This document shows, piece by piece, positions 45,288 to 53,738 of a stretch of 64,000 nt of DNA (the stretch's first letter is position 1; each line of letters begins with the position of its first letter). The notes below the pieces were generated by a model, which worked only from the letters and a program-made list of their open reading frames with translations, made no database searches and had not been told where the DNA came from. Made by a program: the position numbers and the translations under genes. The DNA comes from Selenomonas dianae (GTDB lineage: Bacteria; Bacillota; Negativicutes; Selenomonadales; Selenomonadaceae), in NCBI RefSeq assembly GCF_030644225.1, contig NZ_CP128650.1, positions 1,436,001-1,500,000 on the forward strand, in the 5' to 3' direction.

Positions 45288-45450
45288 TGGAATCGCTGAT
45301 AAAATGAAGTCCGTCAGATTGGCGTAGATTTTTCGTCCGAACAAGGAGACAAACCGGACGCATAGCCAAAGCTATGTGGAGGATTTGTCGACAAAGACAG
45401 GGCGAAAAAGATGGGCTAAGACGACGGTGCTGAATTTATCAGTGCTTCCC
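45288..45450. mobile_element. MITE family A, copy 3
   Basis: This copy has both family A ends (left tip TGGAA instead of GGGAA), with TA following the right end (45451-45452). The interior stem arms are GACAAA and TTTGTC, as in copies 4 and 5. Confidence 0.8.
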
Positions 45451-45527
45451 TAATTTATATGAAAAGAACCCGTCGGCTCTCTGCCAACGGGTTCTTTTCG
45501 TATGTATGAGAGACATTTCTTTTCTTA

Positions 45528-45690
45528 TGGAATCGCTGATAAAATGAAGTCCGTCAGATTGGCGTAGATTTTTCGTCCGAACAAGGAGACAAACCGGACG
45601 CATAGCAAGGGCTATGTGGAGGATTTGTCGACACAGTGCGGGCAAAAAAGATACGTCAAGATGGCGCGGCTGAATTTATCAGTGCTTCCT
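45528..45690. mobile_element. MITE family A, copy 4
   Basis: The right end TTCCT runs into TTA, which is the complement of the yacP stop codon TAA (45690-45692). It belongs to the second unit of the tandem duplication. Confidence 0.8.
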
Positions 45691-46223
45691 TATTTCTTTC
45701 GGCGCAGTTCCTCAAGACGTGCGCGTGTATCGCCGTCGAGCCGCTCGTGTACTTCGATGCGCCCGAGCGGTCGAATGTGTGGGTTCATGTATTCTGCCTT
45801 CATCAGTTTCTTTGCCTTTTTCACGGAGCGGCGCAGTTCAGGCGAGGTGATGCGGTAGGCACCCGCGCCGAGGATGAGGCTCTGCTCCGCGCCGTCGGAA
45901 GTGACGACGTGTACCTCGCGTCCCGCGCGAACCGCCGTATATGCAAGGCGTTCGATACAGCTGTCCGCCGTTTCGCCCGCCCCTGTGTAGATGACCCGCA
46001 TACGGTCGGTAATCTGCTGCGCGTGCTCCTCGTCCTCGGTAAAGAATGCGTCGAATACGACGGTCATCTCGTAGTTCTCAAATGCGCCGTACTCCGTGAG
46101 GATATGCACGAGGACATCGCGCGCCTCGTCGAGATTTCCGCGCAGACGCATGAGCTCCGGCCACGCATTGATAACGTTGTAGCCGTCAATCAGATAGTAT
46201 TCGGAATCGCGCTGCCTAGCCAT
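45690..46223 (-). CDS. yacP: YacP/Rae1-type NYN-domain endoribonuclease
   Basis: This 177-residue PIN/NYN-fold protein is related to B. subtilis Rae1 (YacP), which cleaves mRNA on the ribosome. The acidic metal site is visible in LIDGYNVINAWPEL (Asp near residue 13), VVFDAF and TSDGAEQSLI, and the family's TGAGETADSCIERLAY is present. It overlaps rlmB by 8 nt, the standard neighbour. The TAA stop overlaps the TA next to MITE copy 4. In many Firmicutes sigH follows; here the MITE region follows instead. Confidence 0.92.
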   Translation of the reverse strand: MARQRDSEYYLIDGYNVINAWPELMRLRGNLDEARDVLVHILTEYGAFENYEMTVVFDAFFTEDEEHAQQITDRMRVIYTGAGETADSCIERLAYTAVRAGREVHVVTSDGAEQSLILGAGAYRITSPELRRSVKKAKKLMKAEYMNPHIRPLGRIEVHERLDGDTRARLEELRRKK

Positions 46224-47049
46224 GCCGCACCTTCGCCATACGCTGACGCAGCGCCTCGTACATCAGGATCGCCCCCGCAACGGAGGCGTTGAGGGAGTTG
46301 ATCTTGCCGCACATCGGCAGACGTACGGTAAAGTCGCAGAGGTCGCGCGTGAGGCGGCTCATGCCGCGCCCCTCGCTGCCGATGACGAGCACGAGTGCGC
46401 CTGTGAGGTTCGCGCGGTCATAGGTCTCCTCCCCCGCCATATCCGCGCCCGCGATCCAAAAGCCCTGTTCCTTGAGCGCACGCATGGTCTGCGCGATGTT
46501 GCCGATACGGGCGACGGGAACGTACGCAAGCGCACCTGCCGAGACACGTGCGACGGTCTCGGTCAGCGGGACGCTGTGACGGCGCGGGAGAAGGATCCCG
46601 TGCACGCCCGCCGCGTCCGCCGTGCGGAGCAGTGCGCCAAGGTTCTGCGGATCCTCGATGCCGTCGAGGAGAAGCAGCAGCGGATCCTCGCCGCGCTCCC
46701 GCGCCGCCGCGATGATCTCCTCGACAGCGACGTAGGCGACGGGCGCGACGTAGGCAAGTGCGCCCTGATGCCGCACGCCATCGGGAACGGCGGCATCCAG
46801 CTTTGCCCGTCCCACCGTATCCACGGTAATCCCGTGCTCCCGTGCGAGATCGCGCAGCTCATGCACAGCACCGCCATGCAGTCCGTCCGCGAGCAAAATG
46901 CGGTTGATGCCGCGCCCCGCCTTGATCGCCTCAACGATGGCGTGGCGACCCGCGAGGATGTCGGAGCGCTGTTCCTCGCTGCTGTGCTCTGCACGTTTCT
47001 CGGTGCGTTTGTCTGCACGTTTCTCCGCGCGTTGTTCCTTCGCTTTCAT
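46216..47049 (-). CDS. rlmB: 23S rRNA (guanosine-2'-O)-methyltransferase RlmB / TrmH family
   Basis: This SPOUT-fold methyltransferase probably modifies G2251 of 23S rRNA. The 277-residue protein has a ~30-residue Lys/Arg/Glu-rich N-terminal extension, the substrate-binding domain (LAGRHAIVEAIKAGRGINRILLADG), and the knotted catalytic domain with LLLLDGIEDPQNLGALLRTADAAGVHGI, VIGSEGRGMSRL and MCGKINSLNASVAGAILMYEALRQR. It lies between thyX and yacP, as in related genomes. Confidence 0.93.
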   Translation of the reverse strand: MKAKEQRAEKRADKRTEKRAEHSSEEQRSDILAGRHAIVEAIKAGRGINRILLADGLHGGAVHELRDLAREHGITVDTVGRAKLDAAVPDGVRHQGALAYVAPVAYVAVEEIIAAARERGEDPLLLLLDGIEDPQNLGALLRTADAAGVHGILLPRRHSVPLTETVARVSAGALAYVPVARIGNIAQTMRALKEQGFWIAGADMAGEETYDRANLTGALVLVIGSEGRGMSRLTRDLCDFTVRLPMCGKINSLNASVAGAILMYEALRQRMAKVRHG

Positions 47050-47064
47050 TTCGCTCCCCCTGCC

Positions 47065-47703
47065 TTATCCGCGCGGGATGTATTTCGCGAGCCACGGCTC
47101 CGCCGCAACAATGAGGTCGCGCATACGGAGCATCATCTCCCTGATCTCCCACTGTGCGCCGGGTGTCCGAACGCGCTTCTCATATACGTCCATAAAGGAG
47201 CGCAGGTTGAGCGTCGTGACGAAGTTCGTACACGCGCCGCCCGGCAGGACGAAACGTGCATCCTGCTTGGCAACCCCCATGGCAAGCAGATCGTCATACG
47301 TCTGCTGAATCTCACGCATACACGCCATATAACGTGTGAGTGCCGCCTCATTATCGACAACCGTCTGTGGTACGACGTGCCCGAACAGACCATCGGTCTG
47401 TTTCGCAGACTGCTCGGAGACGTAGCGCTGACTCTGCACGCTCAGCGATACCCCAATGCGGTGACGGCTGTACTGGGCGAGCAAGGTACGTGAGACATCC
47501 TTGACGGCAAACGTCATGGAGCAGTGCTCCACCACCGAGAGGTGTTTGCTCGTCATAATGCGCTCCAAGAGACGGAGCATCTCCGCCTCCGTTTTCTCCT
47601 GCGCGAGAAGCTCGATCGGCGAATCCGCACTGTAGCACGTCCGCGCTGCCGTCCAGCAGGTCTTTAGGTAGTTCGGTGTCTTTGCGATCAGTTTAATTTC
47701 CAT
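47065..47703 (-). CDS. thyX: Flavin-dependent thymidylate synthase
   Basis: ThyX makes dTMP from dUMP using methylenetetrahydrofolate and FAD/NADPH. The 212-residue protein carries the ThyX motif RHRIGVSLSVQSQRY (near residues 80-94), with one residue more than the common RHRx7S spacing, and FVLPGGACTNFVTTLNLRSF downstream, where active-site residues lie. It overlaps mrnC by 11 nt. No thyA is visible in the window. Confidence 0.95.
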   Translation of the reverse strand: MEIKLIAKTPNYLKTCWTAARTCYSADSPIELLAQEKTEAEMLRLLERIMTSKHLSVVEHCSMTFAVKDVSRTLLAQYSRHRIGVSLSVQSQRYVSEQSAKQTDGLFGHVVPQTVVDNEAALTRYMACMREIQQTYDDLLAMGVAKQDARFVLPGGACTNFVTTLNLRSFMDVYEKRVRTPGAQWEIREMMLRMRDLIVAAEPWLAKYIPRG

Positions 47704-48190
47704 GTGCTTGCTCCTGCTGAATACTCATCATCTCTTTGGCGATGATCTGAAACGCCCCCTCCGTAATCTCCGCGAGCCGTTCATGTTCCGCGCGAATGTA
47801 GAGGCTCCCGAGCAGTGCCTCAAAGCCCGTACTCGCGTGGTAGTCTGCTACGGACGCGCTGCGCGGTGCGTGGCTCTTCGTGTTGCGTGCACGCCGATAG
47901 ATCGTCTGCTCCTCCTCTGTGAGCATATGCGAAATGCCGCGATAGGCACGCGCCTGCCAGAGCGCGGAGACGATCTGTGCGCTGAATGCGTGGAGCGCCT
48001 GCACCTGTGTCTGCTCGTAAGAAAGGAGCCGCATCCGCACGTAGAGGTGAAAGTAGGCATCCCCTATGTATGCGAGAACGAGCGGGTGTATGTTCGCTGC
48101 ATCCACGTTCTCGTAACGCGTGCGGATATTGCCCGCCTCATCGGGCAGGAACATCATGCGTACAAGCTGTCGGAACCGTTCAAATTTCAT
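47693..48190 (-). CDS. mrnC: Mini-ribonuclease III
   Basis: Mini-III processes 23S rRNA ends. This 165-residue protein is an RNase III catalytic domain without a dsRNA-binding domain. The signature HPLVLAYIGDAYFHLYVR contains the conserved Asp, and ASTGFEALLGSLYI the downstream acidic residue. The N-terminal ~25 residues are longer than usual. It is encoded 6 nt after cysS, the common Firmicute arrangement. Confidence 0.95.
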   Translation of the reverse strand: MKFERFRQLVRMMFLPDEAGNIRTRYENVDAANIHPLVLAYIGDAYFHLYVRMRLLSYEQTQVQALHAFSAQIVSALWQARAYRGISHMLTEEEQTIYRRARNTKSHAPRSASVADYHASTGFEALLGSLYIRAEHERLAEITEGAFQIIAKEMMSIQQEQAHGN

Positions 48191-48196
48191 GCGCGG

Positions 48197-49624
48197 TCAA
48201 ACCCTTTTCCAGCGCACGCCCGTCGGCGTATCCTCAAGTGCAACGCCCGCCGCCTTGAGCCCGTCGCGAATCTTGTCCGCAACCGCCCAGTTCTTCGCCG
48301 CTCGCGCCTCCTGCCGAATGCCGATGATGAGATCCATCAGCGCATCCGCAAGTCCATCGTCCGCAGCCGTTTCCTCCTGCTCGAAAATGCCGATGATCGC
48401 CGCCATCGCGCGATAGGCGTCCGCTGCCTTCTTGAAGTTCGCCGCATCAAATGCCGCGCCGCGCTCGACCTCCTGATGATAGCGGTTGATCTCCTTTGCA
48501 AGCCCGAACATCTGACTGATGGCGAGTGCCGTGTTGAAGTCGTCGTCCATCGCCGCATCGAAGTCCCGCAGGAACGTCTCTGCCTGTGCCGCCAGCTCTG
48601 CCGCCGTATCCGCCGTGCCTTCGCGCTCCGACAGCTCTGCAATGACCGCGTTCGCGTTGCGCAGACGGTCGAGTGCGGTCTGCGCCTCATGCAGCCGTTC
48701 GTCGCTGAAATCCAGAGGGCTGCGGTAATGTGTCTGGAGGATGAAGAAGCGGATGACCTCGCCCGCAAATTCCTTTAGGATGTCCTTCACCGTGAAGAAG
48801 TTGTTCTTCGACTTTGACATCTTTTCGTTGTCGATGGTGATGAATCCGTTGTGCAGCCAATAACGTGCGAACTTCTCGTCACCGTCAATGCACGGCTCTG
48901 CCTGTGCGATCTCGTTCTCGTGGTGCGGGAAGATGAGATCACTGCCGCCGCCGTGAAAATCGAAAGCATCGCCGAGGTACTTCACAGACATCGCCGAGCA
49001 CTCGATGTGCCAGCCCGGCCGCCCCTTGCCCCACGGGCTTTCCCATGACGGCTCACCGGGCTTCGCCGCCTTCCAGAGTGCGAAGTCCATCGGGTGCTCC
49101 TTCGCCGCGTTGACCTCGACGCGCGCCCCCGCCTCCATATCGTCAAGACTGCGCCCGCTGAGACATCCATAGTGATCGAACGCCTCCACGCGATAGTACA
49201 CATCACCCGTCTCGGTCACATACGCATAGCCGCGCTCAATCAGTGTCCCGATCATGCGCTGAATCTCCTCCATGGTCTCGGAGACGCGTGGGAACACGTC
49301 GGCACGGCGCACGTTCAGCGCGTCCATCGCCTTGAAATACGCAGCAATGTAGCGGTCAGAGATCTCCTTCCACGTCACACCCTCGCGATTCGCCGCACCT
49401 ATGATCTTATCGTCCACATCCGTAAAGTTCTGGATGTAGCGAACCTTGTACCCTTTGCGTGCAAGATAGCGGCGAATGACATCCCACGTGACAAAGGGGC
49501 GTGCGTTTCCGATGTGCGGATCGTTGTACGGTGTCACCCCGCAGCAGTAGATGCTGACCTCGCCCGCACGCAGCGGACGAAACTCTTCTTTTTTTCGCGT
49601 CATTGTATTGTATACGGTAAGCAT
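48197..49624 (-). CDS. cysS: Cysteinyl-tRNA synthetase
   Basis: This 475-residue class I synthetase charges tRNA-Cys. It has the HIGH-type motif in CCGVTPYNDPHIGNARPFV, zinc ligands including CSAM and HHENEIAQ, and the KMSKS loop NEKMSKSKNNFFTV. The DALR anticodon-binding region follows. It lies 10 nt after cysE, so cysteine synthesis and tRNA charging are linked in one operon. No T-box leader is visible. Confidence 0.97.
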   Translation of the reverse strand: MLTVYNTMTRKKEEFRPLRAGEVSIYCCGVTPYNDPHIGNARPFVTWDVIRRYLARKGYKVRYIQNFTDVDDKIIGAANREGVTWKEISDRYIAAYFKAMDALNVRRADVFPRVSETMEEIQRMIGTLIERGYAYVTETGDVYYRVEAFDHYGCLSGRSLDDMEAGARVEVNAAKEHPMDFALWKAAKPGEPSWESPWGKGRPGWHIECSAMSVKYLGDAFDFHGGGSDLIFPHHENEIAQAEPCIDGDEKFARYWLHNGFITIDNEKMSKSKNNFFTVKDILKEFAGEVIRFFILQTHYRSPLDFSDERLHEAQTALDRLRNANAVIAELSEREGTADTAAELAAQAETFLRDFDAAMDDDFNTALAISQMFGLAKEINRYHQEVERGAAFDAANFKKAADAYRAMAAIIGIFEQEETAADDGLADALMDLIIGIRQEARAAKNWAVADKIRDGLKAAGVALEDTPTGVRWKRV

Positions 49625-49634
49625 ATATCCTCCA

Positions 49635-50357
49635 CTACTTTCGCTCTTCCAGTTCGGTAAGACGCTGTTTCAGCATCTCAATCTCCTGCCGCATTGCCTC
49701 GATCATCTCTGCCTCCGGATCCGGCAGCATATCGTGATCGAGATCAACATCCAACTCGCACGCAAGCTCCTCCGCGCTCTCCTCACATTCGAGCGAGAGC
49801 TCCCGCGCCCGCAGAAAATCCTCCTCCGTACGGACGCGCTGACCGTTCATCATGACAATGCGTCCCGGGATACCGACCACCGTCGCATGAGCAGGCACGG
49901 GGCGCAGCACGACAGAGCCCGCACCGATCTTCGCATGATCGCCCACGGTGAACGAACCGAGCACCTTCGCCCCCGAGGCGACGACGACATTGCTTCCGAT
50001 CGTCGGATGGCGTTTCCCCTTCTCCTTGCCTGTACCGCCCAGCGTCACCCCCTGATAGAGCGTGACATTTTTTCCGAGCTCTGCCGTCTCTCCAATGACA
50101 ATGCCCGTACCGTGGTCGATGAAAAGTCCCTCGCCAATCTTTGCGCCGGGATGGATCTCAATGCCCGTCAGAAACCGTCCAAAGTTTGAGATCAGGCGCG
50201 GGAGGAGCACCCAGCCGCGCACATAGAGCGCGTGCGCGATGCGATGCAGCCAGATTGCGTGCAGACCGCCGTAACAGAGCAAGACCTCAATGGTGCTTCG
50301 TGCCGCAGGGTCACGCTCAAAGACAACGCGAATATCACGCCTCAGCCTCCCGAACAT
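49635..50357 (-). CDS. cysE: Serine O-acetyltransferase
   Basis: CysE acetylates L-serine, the first step of cysteine synthesis. The 240-residue protein has an N-terminal helical part and a left-handed beta-helix of hexapeptide repeats ([38 protein letters not shown]), with the catalytic Asp/His in IDHG. The last ~60 residues form a Glu-rich tail that is less conserved. The start at 50357 has GAGGAAG upstream; an in-frame ATG at 50390 lacks one. Its promoter lies inside the terminator of the preceding gene. Confidence 0.94.
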   Translation of the reverse strand: MFGRLRRDIRVVFERDPAARSTIEVLLCYGGLHAIWLHRIAHALYVRGWVLLPRLISNFGRFLTGIEIHPGAKIGEGLFIDHGTGIVIGETAELGKNVTLYQGVTLGGTGKEKGKRHPTIGSNVVVASGAKVLGSFTVGDHAKIGAGSVVLRPVPAHATVVGIPGRIVMMNGQRVRTEEDFLRARELSLECEESAEELACELDVDLDHDMLPDPEAEMIEAMRQEIEMLKQRLTELEERK

Positions 50358-50450
50358 AACAGCTTCCTCTCCACAGTACACAGACAACAAAAGAAATGCG
50401 CCCGCGCCTCTCCCGACGCGGACACGCAGATCATTTTTGATTTCTCCTTT

Positions 50451-50479
50451 ATTCTAGCAAAAAAACACCCGCTTGACAA
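50451..50479 (-). promoter_or_regulatory. cysE promoter
   Basis: On the minus strand TTGTCA is followed after 17 nt by TAGAAT. The -35 and spacer overlap the terminator hairpin of the ComFB-like gene. Confidence 0.65.
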
Positions 50480-50500
50480 ATCCTATCTGCGGGTGTTTTT
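50461..50500 (-). terminator. Terminator after the ComFB-like gene
   Basis: AAAAACACCCGC (50461-50472) pairs perfectly with GCGGGTGTTTTT (50489-50500), with Ts on the leftward side. Confidence 0.88.
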
Positions 50501-50510
50501 CTGCGAAAAA

Positions 50511-50807
50511 TCAGATCCCCTCTTCGTCGCGTCCGTGATGGGGCTGTCCGCCGACAATCTGCATGGCACGCATCGTTTCGGTCAGCACCTCCACCTCATA
50601 TTGGATCTCCATGCCCTCGGCACGCTTCAAGACATCCCCCTTATGGGTGGAAACATAGCGCGGCGGAAGATTGTTCAATGCAATCATCATCATATCCGTA
50701 CGGCAGCGCTCACACATACAGATGTCCGGATACTGCGGCGCAAGACGCTGCATCATATGGGCGACGGCATCCTCCATATAGTTTTTGAACGGCAAGTGTT
50801 CCATCAT
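50511..50807 (-). CDS. ComFB-family (late competence) protein
   Basis: This is a 98-residue soluble protein of the ComFB family, with the typical start FKNYMEDAVAHMMQRL and the CMCERCRTDMMMIALNNLPPRYV region. That region contains two CxxC-like cysteine pairs suited to metal binding. The family is encoded in competence operons of Bacillus but is also widespread as a stand-alone gene, sometimes tied to second-messenger signalling in other phyla. It lies 23 nt after the large Hsp70-like gene and is followed by a terminator, so the two are probably co-transcribed. The role is unknown. Confidence 0.8.
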   Translation of the reverse strand: MMEHLPFKNYMEDAVAHMMQRLAPQYPDICMCERCRTDMMMIALNNLPPRYVSTHKGDVLKRAEGMEIQYEVEVLTETMRAMQIVGGQPHHGRDEEGI

Positions 50808-50830
50808 GGCGCTCCTTTCCGATCTGTTCC

Positions 50831-53500
50831 TCAGCTCAAGCGAACGGTATAGATCGTCCCCTTGTAGGTCTTTGCCCCAAGGCTCTTCTCCGAGGCGACC
50901 GTGTATTCGATCGTATTCGGGGACTTCTTGCGAATGTAAACGCCGATCGTATCATCGTCGCTCACATCATGCGGATCAATCATGCAGCGCACCATACGCA
51001 CCTCTGCCGCCTTCATATGCCCCTTCAGCGCACGCGGTTCCTGCGTATAGTAAAGCTCAAACTCATCCTCGTCCGCATAGGTAAAGTACGTCCACACGCC
51101 GTAATCGACACGCGCGTCGATGTCCACCGTGAAACAGCCGCGCTCGTTCAGGCTGCCGAGGAAATACGGGAAGAGAAGTTCGTCGTGCTCATCCACGTTC
51201 TTGTTGATGATCTTGACATCCTTGCCCCCTTTGCGGCAGCGCAGAAGTCCGAACGCCACGCCCGTCTTGCCCGTGCGCAGACGGTCAAAGCCATCGTGGA
51301 GGACTTTGGTGTCCTTGTCCCCATCCTCCATGCCGAGCGGGAGATACAGGATGAAGGGCGCATCCTTGCTCTGCGCAGGCGACTTTGCGGCAGCGGCATC
51401 CGCTTTCTTGCCGCCCCCCTTCTCCGCCTTTTCCACGGGGACGGATTGTACCGTATGCAGCGCATTGATCTGGCGGGCGATGTACTCATCAAAGAGCTTG
51501 CGCACCATCGGCGCTTTGCACGAGTTCCCTGCGAGGAAAATGTGAATCTGACGCACATCGCGGCCTTTGAATGCCGTCGCCATCGCCTGAAAGAAGTTTT
51601 CAACACCGCGCCGAATGCGCTCCTCCAACGTGCGCTCCAGTTTGCGTACGTCGATGTGCAGACGGATCTCCGCACGATTGCCCGCATTCCCCGTCTTTTC
51701 CGACGAAAACAACGTAATCTTCGTATCGAATCCATCGCCCGCCGCGAACTCCTCATACCCCGCACGCCTCTCCCAGAAGGGACGCAGACGCTCGGCGAGA
51801 ATCTTGTTGTTCAGGTGGGATGCAGCGTCGCGCGTCTCACGCACGAGCGCCTCTGCCCCCGCAAAGGTCTCGCTCTCGGGCGGCAATGCGAACGTAATCT
51901 TGTGCTGGCGCATCTCCGCGAGATTGTCCTTGAACACCTCGTAGGCGAGCAGTTCGAGGATGTTCTCGCCGCCGAGATACATATCGCTGCCGAAGCCGAA
52001 CTGCTCAATGACAAATTTTCGCCGCCCATTTTCAGGCACATACTCCACGCCAAAGTCAAAGTCCGTCGTACCGCCGCCGAAGTCAAAGACCCCGTAGGCG
52101 ACCTCCTCGCCGACGCGCTTGGGTTCGAGTCCGTATGCCTCAAGTGCGCTGATCGCGTATGCCGCCGGCTCGTTCGCGCCATCGTACACGCGGAAGCGGC
52201 GCATCATCTCGGGATCATCGAGCAGAGCCTTGGGCAGCGTTTTGCGCAGCCCGCGCTCAAAGCTCATGCGGATGTGCTCACGCACGCTCTTCTCGTACCC
52301 CACGGGGAAGGAGAGGATGTAGTCGAGATAGATGTTGCGGTGCATATTGTTGATGTAAAGCCCGAGATAGTAGGCATAGATCTCGATCGGGTCGAACCCG
52401 CCCGCATCGAGCGGCTGCGTCTCCGTATACGGCTTGACCTCCTGGATGTAGCCGCGCCGATCCTTCAGGATCGGCGAGTTCGCCGTATCGCGCGTCCACC
52501 GCTTGAGCTCGCTGAACACGGAGTAGTACACCGAAATCCCCTCGGTGGACTGGCGCTCAAAAATCGCATCCGCCGCTTGATGGGATGCCGTTACCTGCGC
52601 CCACTCCGTGTAGGGACGCCCTTCACGCGCACGATAGCACTGCTTGAACTTCTCGATGTCGATCAGCTCAATCGCCGTCGGATTCTCATAGTCTTGGATC
52701 GTCGGCTCGTTGCCGTAGTCGCCCTTGCCGATGCGCAGTAGGCGTGCCTCGCGGTCACGACAGACGACAACGGTGCTGCGCGTACCGAAGTCGATCGCAC
52801 AGGTACCGTTCATGATAACATCCATCTGCGGCGGCCGTGCCACGAGGAAGTCCGTCGGCGGCAGACGCAGACAAACACTGTCGTCGCGCCCCTCCTCCGT
52901 CAGCTCCTCATAGAGATCCCAGTGTCCGAGACTCATATCTGTCAACAGACGGTCGGCGTACGGCTGGATGTTCGCACGCACATGATCGGCATAGAGAAGC
53001 TGTTTCTTAAACGGCTCAATGGAGAAATCAAGTGCCACCGAGCCCGTATTGATCGCCGTCTCGGTCACGCTCTGGATGTCAAAGGTCAAACCAAAGATCG
53101 TTTCCTTGAACCGCCCCGCCACAACATCCTCAGCGAAACGCTCATGGTCAAAGATGAGCTGATCCTGCTCAATGCGGATGTAGGAGCGGATCTTTGGATA
53201 TTCCGCGACAAGGCGGCGCAGACGTTCCTCCTGTTCATGCGAAACATCCTCCGCATTGAACTCGTCCGCGATCCATTTCAGAAAGCTCTGTGCTCCGCTC
53301 TTTTCCGTCGCGAGCGAGAACATATACTTCTTATTGACAATGGATGCCGTCTCGTCCTTGAGCTCCGCAATATCCTTGCCGATCTGTCGCCCAAACTGAA
53401 GGGAACTCTCGTAAAAAAAATCCCGAAACGCATTCTTTTTCAAATGTAAGCTGCGCATGAGCACCGGGCGCACCGATGCCTGCACCTCTTTTCGCGCCAT
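50831..53500 (-). CDS. Divergent Hsp70/actin-fold ATPase, function unknown
   Basis: This is an 889-residue cytoplasmic protein. Residues 1-230 have no recognised domain. Residues ~233-700 carry an Hsp70-type nucleotide-binding fold: phosphate-1 CAIDFGTRSTVVV (234-246), an Hsp70-like segment YDGANEPAAYAIS (439-451), phosphate-2 YGVFDFGGGTTDFDFG (469-484), MYLGGENI, and an adenosine motif IHIFLAGNSCKAPMV. No DnaK peptide-binding domain is seen. Instead a Lys/Ala-rich low-complexity stretch and a beta-rich C-terminal ~150 residues follow. AGGAG precedes the ATG. It is probably co-transcribed with the ComFB-like gene. Confidence 0.75.
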   Translation of the reverse strand: MARKEVQASVRPVLMRSLHLKKNAFRDFFYESSLQFGRQIGKDIAELKDETASIVNKKYMFSLATEKSGAQSFLKWIADEFNAEDVSHEQEERLRRLVAEYPKIRSYIRIEQDQLIFDHERFAEDVVAGRFKETIFGLTFDIQSVTETAINTGSVALDFSIEPFKKQLLYADHVRANIQPYADRLLTDMSLGHWDLYEELTEEGRDDSVCLRLPPTDFLVARPPQMDVIMNGTCAIDFGTRSTVVVCRDREARLLRIGKGDYGNEPTIQDYENPTAIELIDIEKFKQCYRAREGRPYTEWAQVTASHQAADAIFERQSTEGISVYYSVFSELKRWTRDTANSPILKDRRGYIQEVKPYTETQPLDAGGFDPIEIYAYYLGLYINNMHRNIYLDYILSFPVGYEKSVREHIRMSFERGLRKTLPKALLDDPEMMRRFRVYDGANEPAAYAISALEAYGLEPKRVGEEVAYGVFDFGGGTTDFDFGVEYVPENGRRKFVIEQFGFGSDMYLGGENILELLAYEVFKDNLAEMRQHKITFALPPESETFAGAEALVRETRDAASHLNNKILAERLRPFWERRAGYEEFAAGDGFDTKITLFSSEKTGNAGNRAEIRLHIDVRKLERTLEERIRRGVENFFQAMATAFKGRDVRQIHIFLAGNSCKAPMVRKLFDEYIARQINALHTVQSVPVEKAEKGGGKKADAAAAKSPAQSKDAPFILYLPLGMEDGDKDTKVLHDGFDRLRTGKTGVAFGLLRCRKGGKDVKIINKNVDEHDELLFPYFLGSLNERGCFTVDIDARVDYGVWTYFTYADEDEFELYYTQEPRALKGHMKAAEVRMVRCMIDPHDVSDDDTIGVYIRKKSPNTIEYTVASEKSLGAKTYKGTIYTVRLS

Positions 53501-53588
53501 TCATTCATCTCCTAACGAAAAAGCAATCATTCCTTTAATAAGTATTCTTCACCATCCATCAAAATCCTTTTTCAAGAAAAACATAATC

Positions 53589-53616
53589 AAAAAGCCCTGC
53601 GGAAAATCCGCAGGGC
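53589..53616 (-). terminator. Terminator after tRNA-Arg
   Basis: GCCCTGCGGA (53594-53603) pairs with TCCGCAGGGC (53607-53616), and TTTTT follows on the minus strand. Confidence 0.88.
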
Positions 53617-53628
53617 AATTATACAAAA

Positions 53629-53703
53629 TGGTGCGCTCGGCGGGAGTCGAACCCACGCTTTCAGCTCCGGAGGCTAACGTCCTATCCACTGGACTACGAG
53701 CGC
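53629..53703 (-). tRNA. tRNA-Arg (anticodon CCG)
   Basis: The minus strand folds as a complete cloverleaf. The acceptor stem is GCGCTCG/CGAGCGC, the D arm GTCC/GGAC, the anticodon stem TTAGC/GCTGA with loop CTCCGGA (anticodon CCG, reading CGG), and the T arm GTGGG-TTCGACT-CCCGC. The discriminator is A and the CCA end is encoded. A terminator follows. Confidence 0.96.
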
Positions 53704-53738
53704 GCAACCAAAACACATATATTATACTCCAAAGAGAT

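Larger units (their letters stand above)
45210..45690. repeat. Tandem duplication of a terminator-plus-MITE unit
   Basis: Unit 1 (45210-45450) and unit 2 (45451-45690) each contain TAATTTATAT, a strong hairpin (45222-45258 and 45462-45498: AAAAGAACCCGT with its complement) and one family A MITE. The units differ at scattered positions, so the duplication is not recent. The region holds no gene. The hairpins can terminate both the autotransporter and the convergent yacP operon. Confidence 0.85.

Noticed and set aside
50358-50450. A T-box leader upstream of cysE-cysS
   Set aside because: The leader is only ~90 nt, with one small GC-rich hairpin and no T-box consensus or antiterminator.
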